In this document: positions 1 through 11,690 of the stretch, piece after piece
Numbering within the stretch: position 1 is the stretch's first letter
Layout of the letters: the number at the start of each line of letters is the position of its first letter
Origin: Ctenopharyngodon idella
Lineage: Eukaryota; Chordata; Actinopteri; Cypriniformes; Xenocyprididae
NCBI RefSeq assembly: GCF_019924925.1
Contig: NC_067229.1
Span: 2,145,001-2,209,000, forward strand
DNA length: 64,000 nt
Direction of reading: 5' to 3'
The notes under the pieces: model-generated
What the model saw: the letters and a program-made list of their open reading frames with translations, nothing else
Database searches by the model: none
Told to the model about the DNA's origin: nothing
Position numbers and translations under genes: made by a program

Positions 1-898
1 ACGAAAACACTGCAGATGTGACGATAGCGCGGACAAAAAACAAACGCACCTCTGGTATCATATCCGGTGTTAATGAAGAAAAACATTTGCATGATTCCAC
101 ACCAGGCATCTGTCCAGAATAGCTCAGAGTTAATTACGGCACGGTACTAATTGCAAAGCGCTTGACACCGTGCATTGTTTCAGGTAATGGATTCTAATTG
201 GTCGTCGTGACAATCTCCTGACAGCATCTTTCATATCTCGACGTTCGGGCTGATGTCAAACTTCCTGTTCGAGAGAGTTTAAAAAAATTAAGTCACATTG
301 ATAAAAATGACAATTAAAAAAACACTCTGATTGGATGAGCCACATTCAAATAATTATCAATCATAATAAGAAATAATAAACATATTTAGATAATAGTAAT
401 AATTATCAATAAATAATAATAATTATATTTATTAAATTATTTATTATAATAATCTTTGATCATGCTGCTGTTTCAGTCTCTGCCTTACACTGTGCCCAAG
501 ATCACCCGTTAACCGTGGTAAATTCAGCACAGTCTCTCGTGGGTTACTGCATAACAACCCTTGTTGTAAGAGATTAAGAGGCATAGAAAACTACTATATC
601 AGGTGAAATATTATTAGCATGACATTTTCCTCTGCAGTACATGGAAACCTTGATAAAAGTAATTGTGTGAACAGCATCATTAGTTGTTCTTTCGCTGTGT
701 TACTGGGTCACGGGTTTGATTGAGGACGCCTCGTTTCTTAACGACCCTTGAGTGTGCTGCTACACTTACATGTCTCTATATTCACATTGTTCAAAACGAG
801 ATGGAGAGAAAAGTGAGGACAAGGTCATTTCAGTGCAGATTATCACTTGACCCTTCCCACAAAACTCTGATGAGTCTCTTTCTGCCACTGATGCATAT
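1..898. other. Unique sequence, no gene seen
   Basis: No ORF with coding character and no repeat that I can name. Positions 345-455 are very AT-rich, built of aataat and aattat words. The short ORF near 720 has no initiation context or recognisable domain and runs into the next repeat element. Confidence 0.5.
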
Positions 899-1223
899 GT
901 ATGGAAGCTTGTTTCCACCACTGAATAAAAAACAAAAAAGCTAATTGCGACTTTTTATCTCACAATTCGGACTTTTTTTCCTCGCAATTGTGAGTTTACA
1001 TCTCGCATTTCTGACTTTGCGATATAAACTCGCAATTGCGAGAAAAAAAGAATTGTGAATTTATATCTCACAATTGTGAGTTTATATCTCGTAAATCTGA
1101 CATTTTAACTAAGCAATTCTGACTTTATTTCTTGCAATTGTGAAAAAAAAGTCAGAATTGTGCGATAAAAATTCGCAATTACCTTTTTTATTTTTATTTA
1201 GTGGCGGAAACAAGCTTCCACAC
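899..1223. mobile_element. Non-autonomous TIR element with AATTGYGA core repeats
   Basis: The left end reads gtatggaagcttgtttcc and the right end, reverse-complemented, reads gtgtggaagcttgtttcc. Similarity continues inward for about 60 bases (ccaccactgaataaaaa against ccgccactaaataaaaa, then aattgcgac against aattgcgaa). The core is a degenerate minisatellite of ctcacaattctgac, ctcgcaattgcgag and gagtttatatctc words on both strands, so the whole unit can fold back. I recognise this family from cyprinid genomes but cannot give its Repbase name. No clear target duplication is visible. It has no coding capacity and would depend on a transposase supplied elsewhere. Confidence 0.75.
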
Positions 1224-1256
1224 TTTATCTATCTATCTATCTATCTATCTATCTGT
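1224..1256. repeat. (TATC)n microsatellite
   Basis: About seven perfect tatc units followed by degenerate ctgtctga and ctacgtatc copies to about 1290. It directly abuts the right end of the preceding TIR element. Confidence 0.95.
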
Positions 1257-1300
1257 CTGATCTACGTATCTAAATACCTATCCATCTAATACATATGTAG

Positions 1301-1690
1301 TGAAGGATCCAAGGGACTGAGAGGAGGTCTGGGCAATCTAATATAACTTTTCGTTTCAGAACACTTATCTATACTGCCCAGTGATTGGCTCGTTCATGCA
1401 GCGTGAAAGTCTTTGCGAAAGGCCAGAGCTGTCGATTCCGTCCTTCACACCCTCACCCTGCCCTCTAATTTATGACTTGCTGTTGCACCAATTAGCGCCG
1501 TGGGGCCGCGTGGCACCACACAGGTGGCCCGGTCCACGCTCGATGGAGAGAGGGACGCGTTAATGACTCGCTGTCTCACTGCTCCGCACCACCGTGTCAG
1601 AGAGCAGAAGTGGAGATGACATTCGGCATCGTGGGAGTTGAGAAAAACACACGTTGAGAAGGATCCAAGGGACTGATAGGAGGTCCGGGC
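1301..1690 (+). repeat. 33-bp direct repeat pair flanking a GC-rich segment
   Basis: Positions 1301-1334 and about 1656-1690 share gaaggatccaagggactga, then g/t aggaggt, then c/t and gggc, with about three differences. The 320 bases between them (1335-1655) are GC-rich unique sequence. The repeats are far too long for a target-site duplication. A short segmental duplication or microhomology-driven event is possible. No coding signal is seen. Confidence 0.7.
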
Positions 1691-2924
1691 TGTAGGCCTC
1701 GTCGTCCCGTCAGTGAGTCAGTTGACCTTTGACACCTCCTTTAAGGCATGAGAAGTGTTATACGGAGGCAGGCGGCGGTTCTGGAGTGTTAGCTGTACAT
1801 TATATATATGTTTTCAGAGAAAGTGCACATTGCATAACTAGCAATTACTAGGGCAGGTAGCTAAAAATACAAAGCACATGCTTGATGTAATCTTAGAGGT
1901 GAATGTCTTTAAGTGGCTTTTGTTGTGTTCTCCATACCTTAATTATGATATGGGTTGTTCAGCTAGCATGCTACTTATTACGGAGACTATAATAGCTTAG
2001 CTTTAGTGAACTTTAGTGAATCTCATAAAGAAATGCAATTATTTCAACTTAAAAACAAAACTTATGATGAATGATCAAAGTAAAACAGGGGAATTGACTT
2101 CATAAATCACCAGCTGTCTGAAAAGTCATTCAGAAATTGTTTGCTAACTATGAAAACCACACTTACAGACACTTTTTTTTTGTTGGTATTTTGTTATCCA
2201 ACGCAGTGACTTTTAGACTTGACTTAAGTGTCCAAGTACTTTTAGGCCTGTTTTTGACAAGCTAGGAAGTATTAAAGAGAAAGAGGGAGCTGTTCACACC
2301 TGATTAGCAATATGACCAGCTCCTTTCAGCTGAGTGGACTCTTTTATTAGTCGTCTAAACAATGAACCACTCCAACAATAACTCCAGCCAATCTCTTGTG
2401 CTTACCTCAGCGGGACCCAAAGACTACATCTCGCTGCTCAAAAGCCGAAATCCCAGAGGTGGACACACACGGACCGCTGCCTAATCTGAACACCAGACCT
2501 GCTGTTTACCAACCCCGATGATGGACTGTGCAAGCTTGAACACGGCTGAGCGAGAGGGACGTGTCCCCACGTCACCTCCCTTTCTAGACACAGTCTCCTG
2601 CATTTTTAACGAGAAGGAAATTTTATCATCTGTCATAGTAGTGTCTCTCCTCCAGGCAGTGAGCTGACGAAGTGTTTAATATCGGAAATGCAATATTAAA
2701 AACCGCTAGGTTCGGAATTATCCATTAAGCCCAAGAGGACGGGAAAACCGCTACTGTCATGCCTGGCAAACCCACTTAACCAGTAAATTCATAAGAAAGA
2801 GTGGTTTCAGGAGACACCTGCTCAATCTGTGGATTTTCAATCATATTCTGAGACTTGAACAGAATAGCGGAGCGCTGCGAGAACATATGAGGAACTGAAT
2901 ATGATCCGGGGAGATCAAGTTAAT
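1691..2924. other. Unique sequence, no gene seen
   Basis: Moderate GC in 2370-2620 and AT-rich elsewhere. There are no ORFs of interest, no terminal repeats and no tandem structure. Function unknown. Confidence 0.45.
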
Positions 2925-2990
2925 GGAATAAGTTCACCCGAAATCATTTACTCACCATCACGTCGCTTCAAAACCTACCCAAGTAGTCCT
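2925..2990 (+). repeat. Cyprinid interspersed-repeat tail, degenerate copy 1
   Basis: The order agttcaccc, then tcatttactcacc, then atcacgtcg, then ttcaaaacc matches the dispersed tail seen again at 29729, 32660, 35317, 58739 and 63108. It is a diverged fragment with no coding capacity. Confidence 0.45.
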
Positions 2991-3039
2991 TAAAAGAAAA
3001 AAGAAGTCCTCTGGACTCAATCTATAGCTTTGAGTGTGG

Positions 3040-3660
3040 AACAAAAATTTCAAATCTAAATTTCACCTTAAAACACAACAAAAGCAACATAATATGCATT
3101 ATATTTCATAACAATTACAACAATAATAGTTTGCATGAGGAACATGCAAAATACAAAATGCTAAAATTGATTTAAAATTAGAAAAGCAACATATGCATAT
3201 TTTATTATTATTATTATAAAACAGTTAATGTTGTTTTGATGTACTTTTAGGTTAAATCTTCTGAAATAATAATACAAATAATAAACAAGGAACATACAAA
3301 AAATGTAAAATAAAAATTACTAAAGGAACATATGCATTATTATTATTATTATAATAAAAATTGTTTTTTGTTGTCATTTTAGTTACATCTGAAATAATGA
3401 TAATAAAGGAACATTTTACATTAAAAATGTTAACATTAAAATTAATCTAAAATTTTAAAAGCAACATATGCATTTTAATTAATTAATAATAATATAAATA
3501 ACATCTCTTATTGGATTATGTGTTATTGTTATTATTATAAAATAGTGAATGTTTTATAATAATTTTTGTCATTTAGATTACACCATTTAAAATAATAACA
3601 ATAATAATGATATAATATGATTATGAATATGATAAATATGATTTCTATTACTATGTTTTT
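3040..3660 (+). repeat. AT-rich degenerate minisatellite
   Basis: Four diverged units begin near 3067, 3182, 3322 and 3456 with aaa(a/g)(g/c)(g/c)aacatatgcat, followed by ttattattattataa, a gttaatgttgttttgatg-like block and ctgaaataataata. The period is about 115-140 bp. The sequence is very AT-rich and non-coding. Confidence 0.6.
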
Positions 3661-4814
3661 GTATCTGAACAATACATTCAATTCCTTTTACCTGTGAATA
3701 CAGTTATGCCTTAGAGACCCAGCAAATAGTGCCAATTATCTCCAACATTAATGAACAGATTAAGTTCAGATTCATAATAGCAATAACGTCTAATCAGAGT
3801 GTCGTAACTGAACCAGTTTGATTAAGCAGAATGAGATCTGAGAGCTTTGATGAAGGGAGTTTTGTTGCACAGTCCATTATATATATATAAATTCATTAAG
3901 CACGACTTGACATTGAGTAAATAACAACTCTTCTAGTCAACCTGTTACTTTAACAACCAAGAGTATCTTCATCTTCAAGAGTTTTTCTCAGAGCGTGTCC
4001 TTTCTCGGGAACCGTAGGAAATGCTCCACACATCTGTCCCCGCCGATAGGCTCTGGTCCGCCAACAGAAGCCACCGCGGGCCGTGCTGGGGGCGTCTGCG
4101 GACCCTGGAGAACAAGGACAGCCATTGTTTCAGTGGTCCGGCTGGCCAGCAACAAATGCTAGCGTGACATCCCGTCTCGAGCGAGCGGTCCGCGATTAAT
4201 CGCAGAGACAACGGGGACTTTCTGAGAGCCGGAGATAAGGGCTCGGACATGGCGCCCAACGCGGGGCGCATGGCTTCTGATACTTCTGTAAAACTAACCC
4301 TGGTTGATGTCAAACTAACCCTAACCATTGGTTTTCACTCTATTTGTATTCAGATAGCAGGCTAACAAGAACTCTTTGACTTTTATAAACACACAAATTG
4401 TTTGTTAAAGTGGCTAATTATGGCAAACCATTCACTCCGACCAACAGCAGGAGTGTCACGGCAAAGGTCGCCGGAACTCGACCGCCGTGAAATAATTCTT
4501 TATGGCTGTAGTACATCAAATCCGACTCATATTTCTCGCCCAGCCATCTGGGGTGTTTCCAGACGGGGGAATGAAGATGTTGGAAACAGCTGGCGTGTAG
4601 CGGCAGTTTATGCAGTTAAGCTGTGAATGATTGTGCCCTGAAATCACACGGGAGGCCAGAGCGGGACCGTCAAGAGGTGCATTGTGGAAAATCACATGCC
4701 TGCTGGACACGTGTTGCTGGCTGCTTTCCCACACTAACTTATCTATAAAACAAACAAGATTCAAATGAAAATGTTAGTTTTGTACAGAAATAAATACTTT
4801 GCTTCAGTTTGCTA
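3661..4814. other. Unique sequence with a GC-rich patch
   Basis: Positions 3990-4290 are GC-rich and produce a 117-codon minus-strand ORF (3975-4328) with no domain that I recognise. The ORF is best explained by base composition. Two aaactaaccct words and a ctaaccctaacc word near 4290-4325 are telomere-like, but far too short to be an interstitial telomere array. Confidence 0.4.
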
Positions 4815-5845
4815 TAGCGATATTTCCAACTTCAATACGATACCTTGAAAAATATCAATATTCGATACCATTTTCGTTACCATGGGAAAAACTGCCATAT
4901 ATACCGCACATGCAAATAATTTGTTATGATCTCATAATTTTTTGATCATTTTGTTGTAATAGCTTTCATACACAGCACAGGGAGGCTTTATTTGAATTGT
5001 TGAACTACATTTACAATAAAAGACAAGTAAACAGTCAAATAAAACAAATAAACAAATTGCAAACGATAGCACAATTAAATACAATAGAATAAAGAGACAA
5101 ATGAAATAAGCATTCAGATGGGTCTAACAGTAGTATTAAGGTAAGAAATACAACAGAAATGAAAGTAATCGAATGTTAAATAACACTGGATCATTTTCAT
5201 TGTAAAAGTTAAATACAGATTAATGCTTACAATTAAAGTTATAAAACTTATTCAGTCAAGAGCAGAAAGTGATTTTCTTTGTCTTTTGTTCTTTGATTAA
5301 CATGACAGACAGCAGCAGGAATATTAGGCTGCTGTCACTTTAAGAGCTTACACATGGATCCAATACACTGTTATACAACATGCGTTTTATCTCAACTATT
5401 TACATTCCAAAACTGATTGTATTTACCAGAATACTCGGCAAGACGGGCATTTTCACATAATTTTGTATGTATTTGACTGTTTAAGCACAATAAGCCACGA
5501 AAAATAACTCAATTTGGTACTCGCATGCTGTTTGAGGTGGTTTTATGAAAGCACCACTTATAAAGATCAGCGGTGTACACGCTTTCGGCATGAGCACGAA
5601 ACCTGCGGGAATTACTAAAATTATGCGCAATATAAGCACTATTTAACCAAAGCGAATGAGACGAGTGAGTGAGAGGAGGTGGGTGTGTGTCAATTCACCG
5701 TCGGAGAGAAGAGAGAGTGAGAACGCACAGCTGGTATCGGTTTATCGAAACTGCAGAAAAGGAGTATTGGAGCCGTTTCAGATAATTCAGTATACATACA
5801 TATCGAAATATCAATGTTTTTGACAATTCTACTTTACTATGGGGT
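4815..5845. mobile_element. Fossil DNA transposon, hAT-like by guess
   Basis: Both margins carry palindromic (a)tcgatacc / ggtatcg and gatattt words (4820-4880 and 5730-5815), like the ends of a widespread fish element. The interior has the block ctgctgtcactttaagagc at about 5330, which I recognise from that family. The termini are too decayed to define TIRs or a target duplication, so the limits are approximate. No transposase reading frame survives. Another TIR element follows within 30 bases. Confidence 0.4.
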
Positions 5846-5870
5846 CATTTCATCTTGCATATCACAATCT

Positions 5871-6721
5871 TATAGGGCTGGGTGATAAACAATATCGAGG
5901 TCGCAATAAAATTTACGTCAATAAACTCTGGACATTTTTACTCAATATGGATTAATCTAACAGCCTATAACACAACAGAAATAAACACGTCAACAGGCAC
6001 ATCATGTGACGCTCACGGTGATTTCAGCATCTGCCGTCTCAATATATAAGGACATGAACACATGAACTTCATCTCCAGAGCTGCTTAGAGAGTCACTTCA
6101 TGAGCTTTTCACCGTTTCATTTGAGGAAAACTACCGTCAAATACACACTTCACGACAAACCGTCAAAATAAAAGTTTGGTTTAACTTGAAGAAATTATGA
6201 CAGAAACATATCACGACTGTATACTAAGATGTACTTCTCAAAGTAATAATAATATGATTATTACTTCTGAGGAATATCATACAGCCAAAATATTTTTTTT
6301 TCATCCATGTTTTACATTTATACATTTTTGTTGTGCAAACAAAAAAATAAAAATGCGATATTTTGTTGTAAATTGATTATTATATTTTCCTTTGATTACA
6401 TTTTTAAAGCTTGATTATATAAATTTGTATTAAAACATACAACACAAAATAAAAATAATTAAAAAAAATAATAAAATGGAAAAGAGAATTTGGACATAAA
6501 ATGGATTTCATGGGACACTAAATTAAAAAGAAGCTACTCTGTGGAGTTTAATTGTGAACAAACAAGTTTACATGTTTACATTCATTCTCATGGTCAAACA
6601 AACATTTCGAAAGCATTTCCTTCCCCATTAATGGGAAATGAATATTGTGATAAATATCAATAGCGTATAATATGGAAAAAATATGATGATAATATTTTTG
6701 GCCATATCGCTCAGCCCTATA
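5871..6721. mobile_element. TIR element, 'tagggctgggtgata' family
   Basis: The left end at 5873 is tagggctgggtgata. The right end, reverse-complemented from 6719, is tagggctgagcgatat. Each end is bordered by ta (5871-5872 and 6720-6721), compatible with a TA target. An 8-bp duplication is not present, so a hAT assignment is not supported by the flanks. The interior is AT-rich with no transposase. A 64-codon minus-strand ORF spans the right TIR and is not a gene. Confidence 0.72.
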
Positions 6722-9288
6722 TACCACACATTTCATAATCATCTCTGATCAGTAATTATGAGGGTTTTTTCCTTGGCACTGACTGCATTGAGAGCGTCTG
6801 TACATCCAAACCTCAACTCCCATCTCGCATGTCTATTAAAATTTAAAACGGACATTTGAGCGCTGATCACAGATGCATGTTGTCAATTGAAAAAAACCCA
6901 AACAACTTCACTTTTATGAACCCGGAGACCCCAGAACGTCTCGGCTAATACTCAAGAGGACAAACACAGACACAAAACAATCCTGAAGAGCATCTTGAAG
7001 AACAGGTGACCTGATTTGTCTCGCTACTGGTCACCGGGCGGCACAGCGGGTACCAGATGGATGGAGGAAAAAACAGACCATAATGAACCTCTTCTTCAAA
7101 AGCGCAGCCCTACAGAATATGAAGAGCCCTTTCAGCTAATCGAGGCCCTTTTGTTTGCTTTACCTCCTGAACATTCGGTTCAAGTCATTACTCGCTCGGC
7201 TGGACAGATTTGTCTTCCTTTCAGTGTCTCAAACGACAGCTGATTTAAGTTACCTGGAGGACCTCTGACAGCAAAAGCTTTACTGATTGGAGCTTTAATT
7301 CGGCCAATTATGCAGCTAATTAGCTAATTTACAGCTCAAGTGAACCACAACTCTGCAGACGGTGACTGTGGATGGATGTTGGCTTTAAAACAGTTTAAAA
7401 CAGTAATGAATGCACTATATGGGTGAATCACACAAAAACAAGTCCAGGATATTAATTTCACCCAAACAAAATGATAATATAAATAACAATAAATATAGGC
7501 CTACAGTGTAGCTGAAAGAAAGGGAAGAAAACAATTAAGATTTTGGCATTTTCCATACACACACATATTTTAACAATATATATATATATAATGCAAATAT
7601 TAATAACTTAATTATATAGAATTGAGTACAAAGAGCTGAAGTGTCATGAAATTAGTGTCACAATGCAAAACAAACAAACAAAAAACAATGTAACATAAAA
7701 AAAAGTTTTTTATGAGATATATCCTTATGCATATTTTATGTCTGTCTTATTTGCAAAGGAATAAATCATTAAATGCGTTTTGAGTGTTACATAATGAATG
7801 AATGCTTTCTAATGTCTGGAATGATGTATAACGCTGCGGGTGGAGAGATCAGAGCGGTATTGTGCATTCCTATGCATAAAAACCACAAGCTCAGTTCATT
7901 TCCACAGAGCGCTGCGACCGTCGACACGTTCAGGTTCAATATAATGAATGCGCAGCTCTGAATTAGAATGCCGCGTTACGCTGATATTATGGGCAGGTCA
8001 CAGCAAAGGACCACTTCATAAATAAACATCCAGTGCTGTTTCCATGGCGACCGTTTTCTCCAACCATTCATGCCAATTTACAAGTCATCAAAAATAATTT
8101 CAGCATAAAATATTAAATTGTAATGCTAATTAAACGCCAATTTATCTGTCGATGGTGTCGTTTTTTAGCGCACACACCGTCTGCACACACAAAAGTGAGT
8201 GCGGAGAAAGCGAGAACAGAATAGATGTAAGGAAGGTTCTCAAATGGCATGAGAGAGTTTGTTAGCATTTAGCTGTGCTGTAATGGCCTGTGGCGAGGGT
8301 AAACCTGTCCGAACACGTCCAGCTTTACGTCTAACAGGAGCTGAGGCCGCCTGTCTGTGGATGAATCAAGGTAGACTGAATTTCAGAAACAAAAAAGCTG
8401 GTGTACAAGACTGTAAAGTATCAGTAGTTTGCACATTGTAATAGGTGACGAAAAGATTTTTGTGGCACAACACGCTGAACTTCTTACCTAGTGCTACTTA
8501 TTGTATTTAGAATTCGTATTTCTCTCAACTTGTTCGCCATTTGGAGTTTGCCATTCTGGGATTGCATATACTCAAGAATATGTAATGCTACCAGATGTAA
8601 TGCTACATTTTCAAAGGGTCTGGGGCATTTTTCACAATGAGAATGCATTGCATATGCATTCTTGAATTGTGTTCTGGGTTAGCAATGACGCACAAAACCG
8701 ATCTGGTAAAGATAGAAACATTTACATATGATTATACTTTTCGGCCCTTAAAAATGAGCCAAAGTGAGGTATAAGACAGAATAATTATGCTGCTTTGTGT
8801 CGCCAGCAGAGTTTGAATCTCTGAATGAAAGAAAAGGAAAAAACAAGTTCGTCCGATCATGTCAAAGCCCTCGTACGGCCACCCTCAGGCTGCTTTTCAA
8901 TAATCCATTACGGTGTGCATAAGTTTCCGGCGCCTAAAAAGGCACTTCAGACTTGCCATCAATGCAGACGAGTGAAAGAGAATGTGAGAGACCATTTACT
9001 TTGAAAACCCGAGAGGTACTTTCTCTCAACGAAACGGCCGTTGAATGCAGAACAGCTCATGTTGTGAAAAGCCAGATGAGAAGTCTGTCAAATGAAGACC
9101 AAACAAATGTGGTGAATTCATAACTGCGTCAACTACATCCAAAAAAAGAACCATTCCAACTTTGTGATTATGTATATTTGAAGACTGTTTACAATGTTTT
9201 CTGAAGATTCTGTCAATGTCTAGAAGAAACTACCGGATGATGATGACTATTCACCACAGATATTGAAGAGATGCAATCCCACAAAAAA
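6722..9288. other. Unique sequence, no gene seen
   Basis: Mostly unique DNA with a short TA run at 7576-7591. Positions 7300-7335 hold aattag and attagctaatt words, and 8870-9080 is a GC-richer unique patch. ORFs of 60-75 codons here lack domains and splice-consistent flanks. Confidence 0.4.
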
Positions 9289-9289
9289 A

Positions 9290-9510
9290 ACATTTTTACA
9301 TTCAAATCAAACGTTCTTCGTTGGTTATGGTAGCACCTTTATGTACTCTTTATTGGCATTGATGGTTCCATGAAGAACCTTTAACATCCATGCAATCTTT
9401 CCATTGTACAAAATGTTCTTTAGATTTTTAAAATGTTTTTTAACTTTAGTTAGTGTGTAATGTTGCTGTTTGAGCATAAACAACATCTGCAAAGTTACGA
9501 TGCTCAAAGT
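9290..9510. repeat. Degenerate 'agaacc' interspersed repeat
   Basis: The words ggttccatgaagaacctttaa and aaaatgttctttag resemble a fish MITE family built of ttcta/gaacc words. A related stretch occurs near 37455. Limits and class are uncertain. Confidence 0.3.
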
Positions 9511-9544
9511 TCAATGCAAAGGGAGATATTTTCTTTTAAAGAAT

Positions 9545-10254
9545 TCTCTGTTTAAGGACTACAACAAACGGCCGGTAGGGACTACAACGAGCTTCTTCCT
9601 GGGTTAGTGACATCACAAACCCTAAAATTTACATAAACCCCGCCCCCGAGAACATGCAACAAAGGGGTGAGGCCATGTTGGACTGCTGCTTTAGAGAAGA
9701 GGAAGAGTTGTTGTAGTAGAGTGTTGTTGATATTTTACACCGGACTGCTTCACAAACGAGGTTCAATTCAACGCTGGATTTGCACAAAAGATTAACATGA
9801 CGGCACATGCTAGTCGATGAGTTGAATCAACTCCACAGCAACTACATAAATTTATCCACTAACCATTCAGAAACGTCCAGTTTCATTCTAAAAGTTGTAA
9901 CTTCTTCCTGAGTCTCTCCATCAGTGTCGACTCCGGTTTGAACAATGTAAGGCTGAACACCGTTACTGACAATCCTCATTTTGGCTGCGTGAGATTCTCC
10001 AGCTTTGTTGTTGTTGAGCGACCAAAGCTTGAGCTGTTTAAGCTCCGCGCTCTTCTGGAAAGGGGGCCGGGAGCAGCAGCTCATTTGCATTTAAAGGGAC
10101 ACACACAAAAACTGTGTGTTTTTGCTCACACCCAAATAGGGGCAAATTTGACAAGCTATAATAAATGATCTGTGGGGTATTTTGAGCTGAAACTTCACAG
10201 ACACAAATTATATTACATCTTGTAAATGGGGCATTATAGGACCCTTTTAAGAGT
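9545..10254 (+). mobile_element. Cyprinid interspersed repeat, long copy
   Basis: The 3' half (10080-10254) contains catttaaagggacacacac, tttttgctcacacccaa, gatctgtggggtattttgag and the end cattataggaccctttt. The same blocks recur in the same order and orientation at 59430-59615, which shows this is a dispersed element. The 5' part (gacatcacaaaccc, ccccgcccccgag, gaggaagagttgttgtagtagag) matches what I remember of the longer cyprinid copies. Two overlapping ORFs of 76-82 codons lie inside on opposite strands and are not convincing. The right end resembles a TIR, but no matching left end is visible. Confidence 0.65.
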
Positions 10255-11121
10255 GTACCACTTTTTCAAGGACAGCGGCCAATTTGGAGTGTTTTTGCAC
10301 ATTTCCACCAATAAAAAAGTCAGCCTTTGGCTGTAGAATGTACTTGTGAAATAGCATCTAAACTGTATCTTGGTTCCATCAACCTTCTGAAATTCTCCCG
10401 CTGTGACATTTCACCGAGCAAAATTGTTCATAACGAGCTAACCAGCAGCGGTGAGATAAACGCAACCACTTCCATTTCAAAGCATGGGGAAGTCACTGGC
10501 AGGTTGAAGCTTTTCAACCTCATTCGCCCTGTCACGGGACGGACTTAATTACGAAGCTCTTCTACCCACACGTCAAGCCGATGTGCCTGCGGGGTGCTGA
10601 TCCAGGCTCTTCGCTGGCTCTGGGGAAACTCGCTCTGACACACCGGGTGGGTTGAAGCCGGTTGGGTGGCCGGCGGCCTTCACACCTCTGACGGAGCCTG
10701 GAAACACGGCAAGATGAAAGTGACCTTCATACTGGGCCAAACAAAAGACGATTGGAACGACTGACTGAGGTCATTACAGTTGAGGAGTCATTTATGGTGA
10801 TACTAGAAGCTAGAGGGAACATTTATCTGTCTTGGGCAACTAAACGCCCATTCTCAACTAGAAATATAGCAGAAACAATAACTATAATGGTAACACTTAC
10901 CCACTTGTTAAATCTGCCATCACACATCACTGTTTCCGGGTCCAAACGCTACATCAGATCCCACAAGCAAAAACAAATTGTGCCGAGATCATGATTTTAA
11001 CCCTTACCTTCAGATTGAAATTGAGCAGACAGTGATTCATCTTTTCTGAATCGTTCAAATGGGCCCTTTTCACATTTCCGATGTTCACATAGTTGAGTAA
11101 ACTTGTATAGTGGTGAACAGA

Positions 11122-11124
<3 letters not shown>
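10255..11124. other. Unique sequence, no gene seen
   Basis: Positions 10540-10700 are GC-rich and non-repetitive. The remainder is ordinary. No ORF shows a recognisable product. Confidence 0.4.

Positions 11125-11155
<31 letters not shown>
11125..11155. repeat. (TA)n microsatellite
   Basis: An uninterrupted run of about fifteen ta units. Two minus-strand ORFs overlapping it translate as IYIYIY and are artefacts. Confidence 0.95.
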
Positions 11156-11157
<2 letters not shown>

Positions 11158-11309
11158 CGTTTCCATTTGCTCCAATAGTAAAAGAAAAAAAAATCCACAA
11201 TAGTTGTTCTATGACTTTACAAAAGAGGAAAAAAAATTAAAGATTGATTGTAGTTCAGAAGAGAGAAAGATGTCAAATTTGCTGTCACTCCCTCAGCCGT
11301 TGTATTAGA

Positions 11310-11690
11310 AACACTGTAAAAGCACCGGTAACTTTTATTTAATAAAAATAAAAATACTTTATTTACTTTATTAACTGTGAAAACACGTCATCACAGTCTG
11401 TGAAAGGGCCCATACTGTCAAAGACTACATTTAACAGGGATTTGTATTGTCCACGCCAACTGACAATAACTGTCTGTTAAGCGCGCGCTGCAGTTACGTC
11501 ATCTGCCTCTTAAAATACTCGCGCTCTTTAAAGTCGGGTGGATTCTGATTGGATGCCGATGTTTTTTTTGTTTTGTTTTGTTTTTTTATCGTTCATCAGA
11601 TGTAAAAACACAATGTTATGATAACGTTCATCTGTCGTTATCGTTATAAACATGGACCCCGCTATTCTCGTAAGATTAATATGTTACCTC
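11310..11690. repeat. Probable interspersed repeat, partial
   Basis: The stretch combining gcgcgcgctgcagttacg, gggtggattctgattgg, a T/G-rich run, atcgttcatcagatg and taacgttcatctgtcgttatcgttat resembles the interior of a cyprinid DNA element. Its inverted ends are not visible, so class and limits are open. Confidence 0.33.

Noticed and set aside
3975..4328. 117-codon minus-strand ORF.
   Set aside because: GC-patch artefact with no recognisable domain.
4285..4330. Telomere-like ctaaccctaacc words.
   Set aside because: Only two or three imperfect units; no array.
5873..6719. Assignment of the tagggctgggtgata element to hAT.
   Set aside because: No 8-bp duplication is present; the flanks fit a TA target better, so the class is left open.
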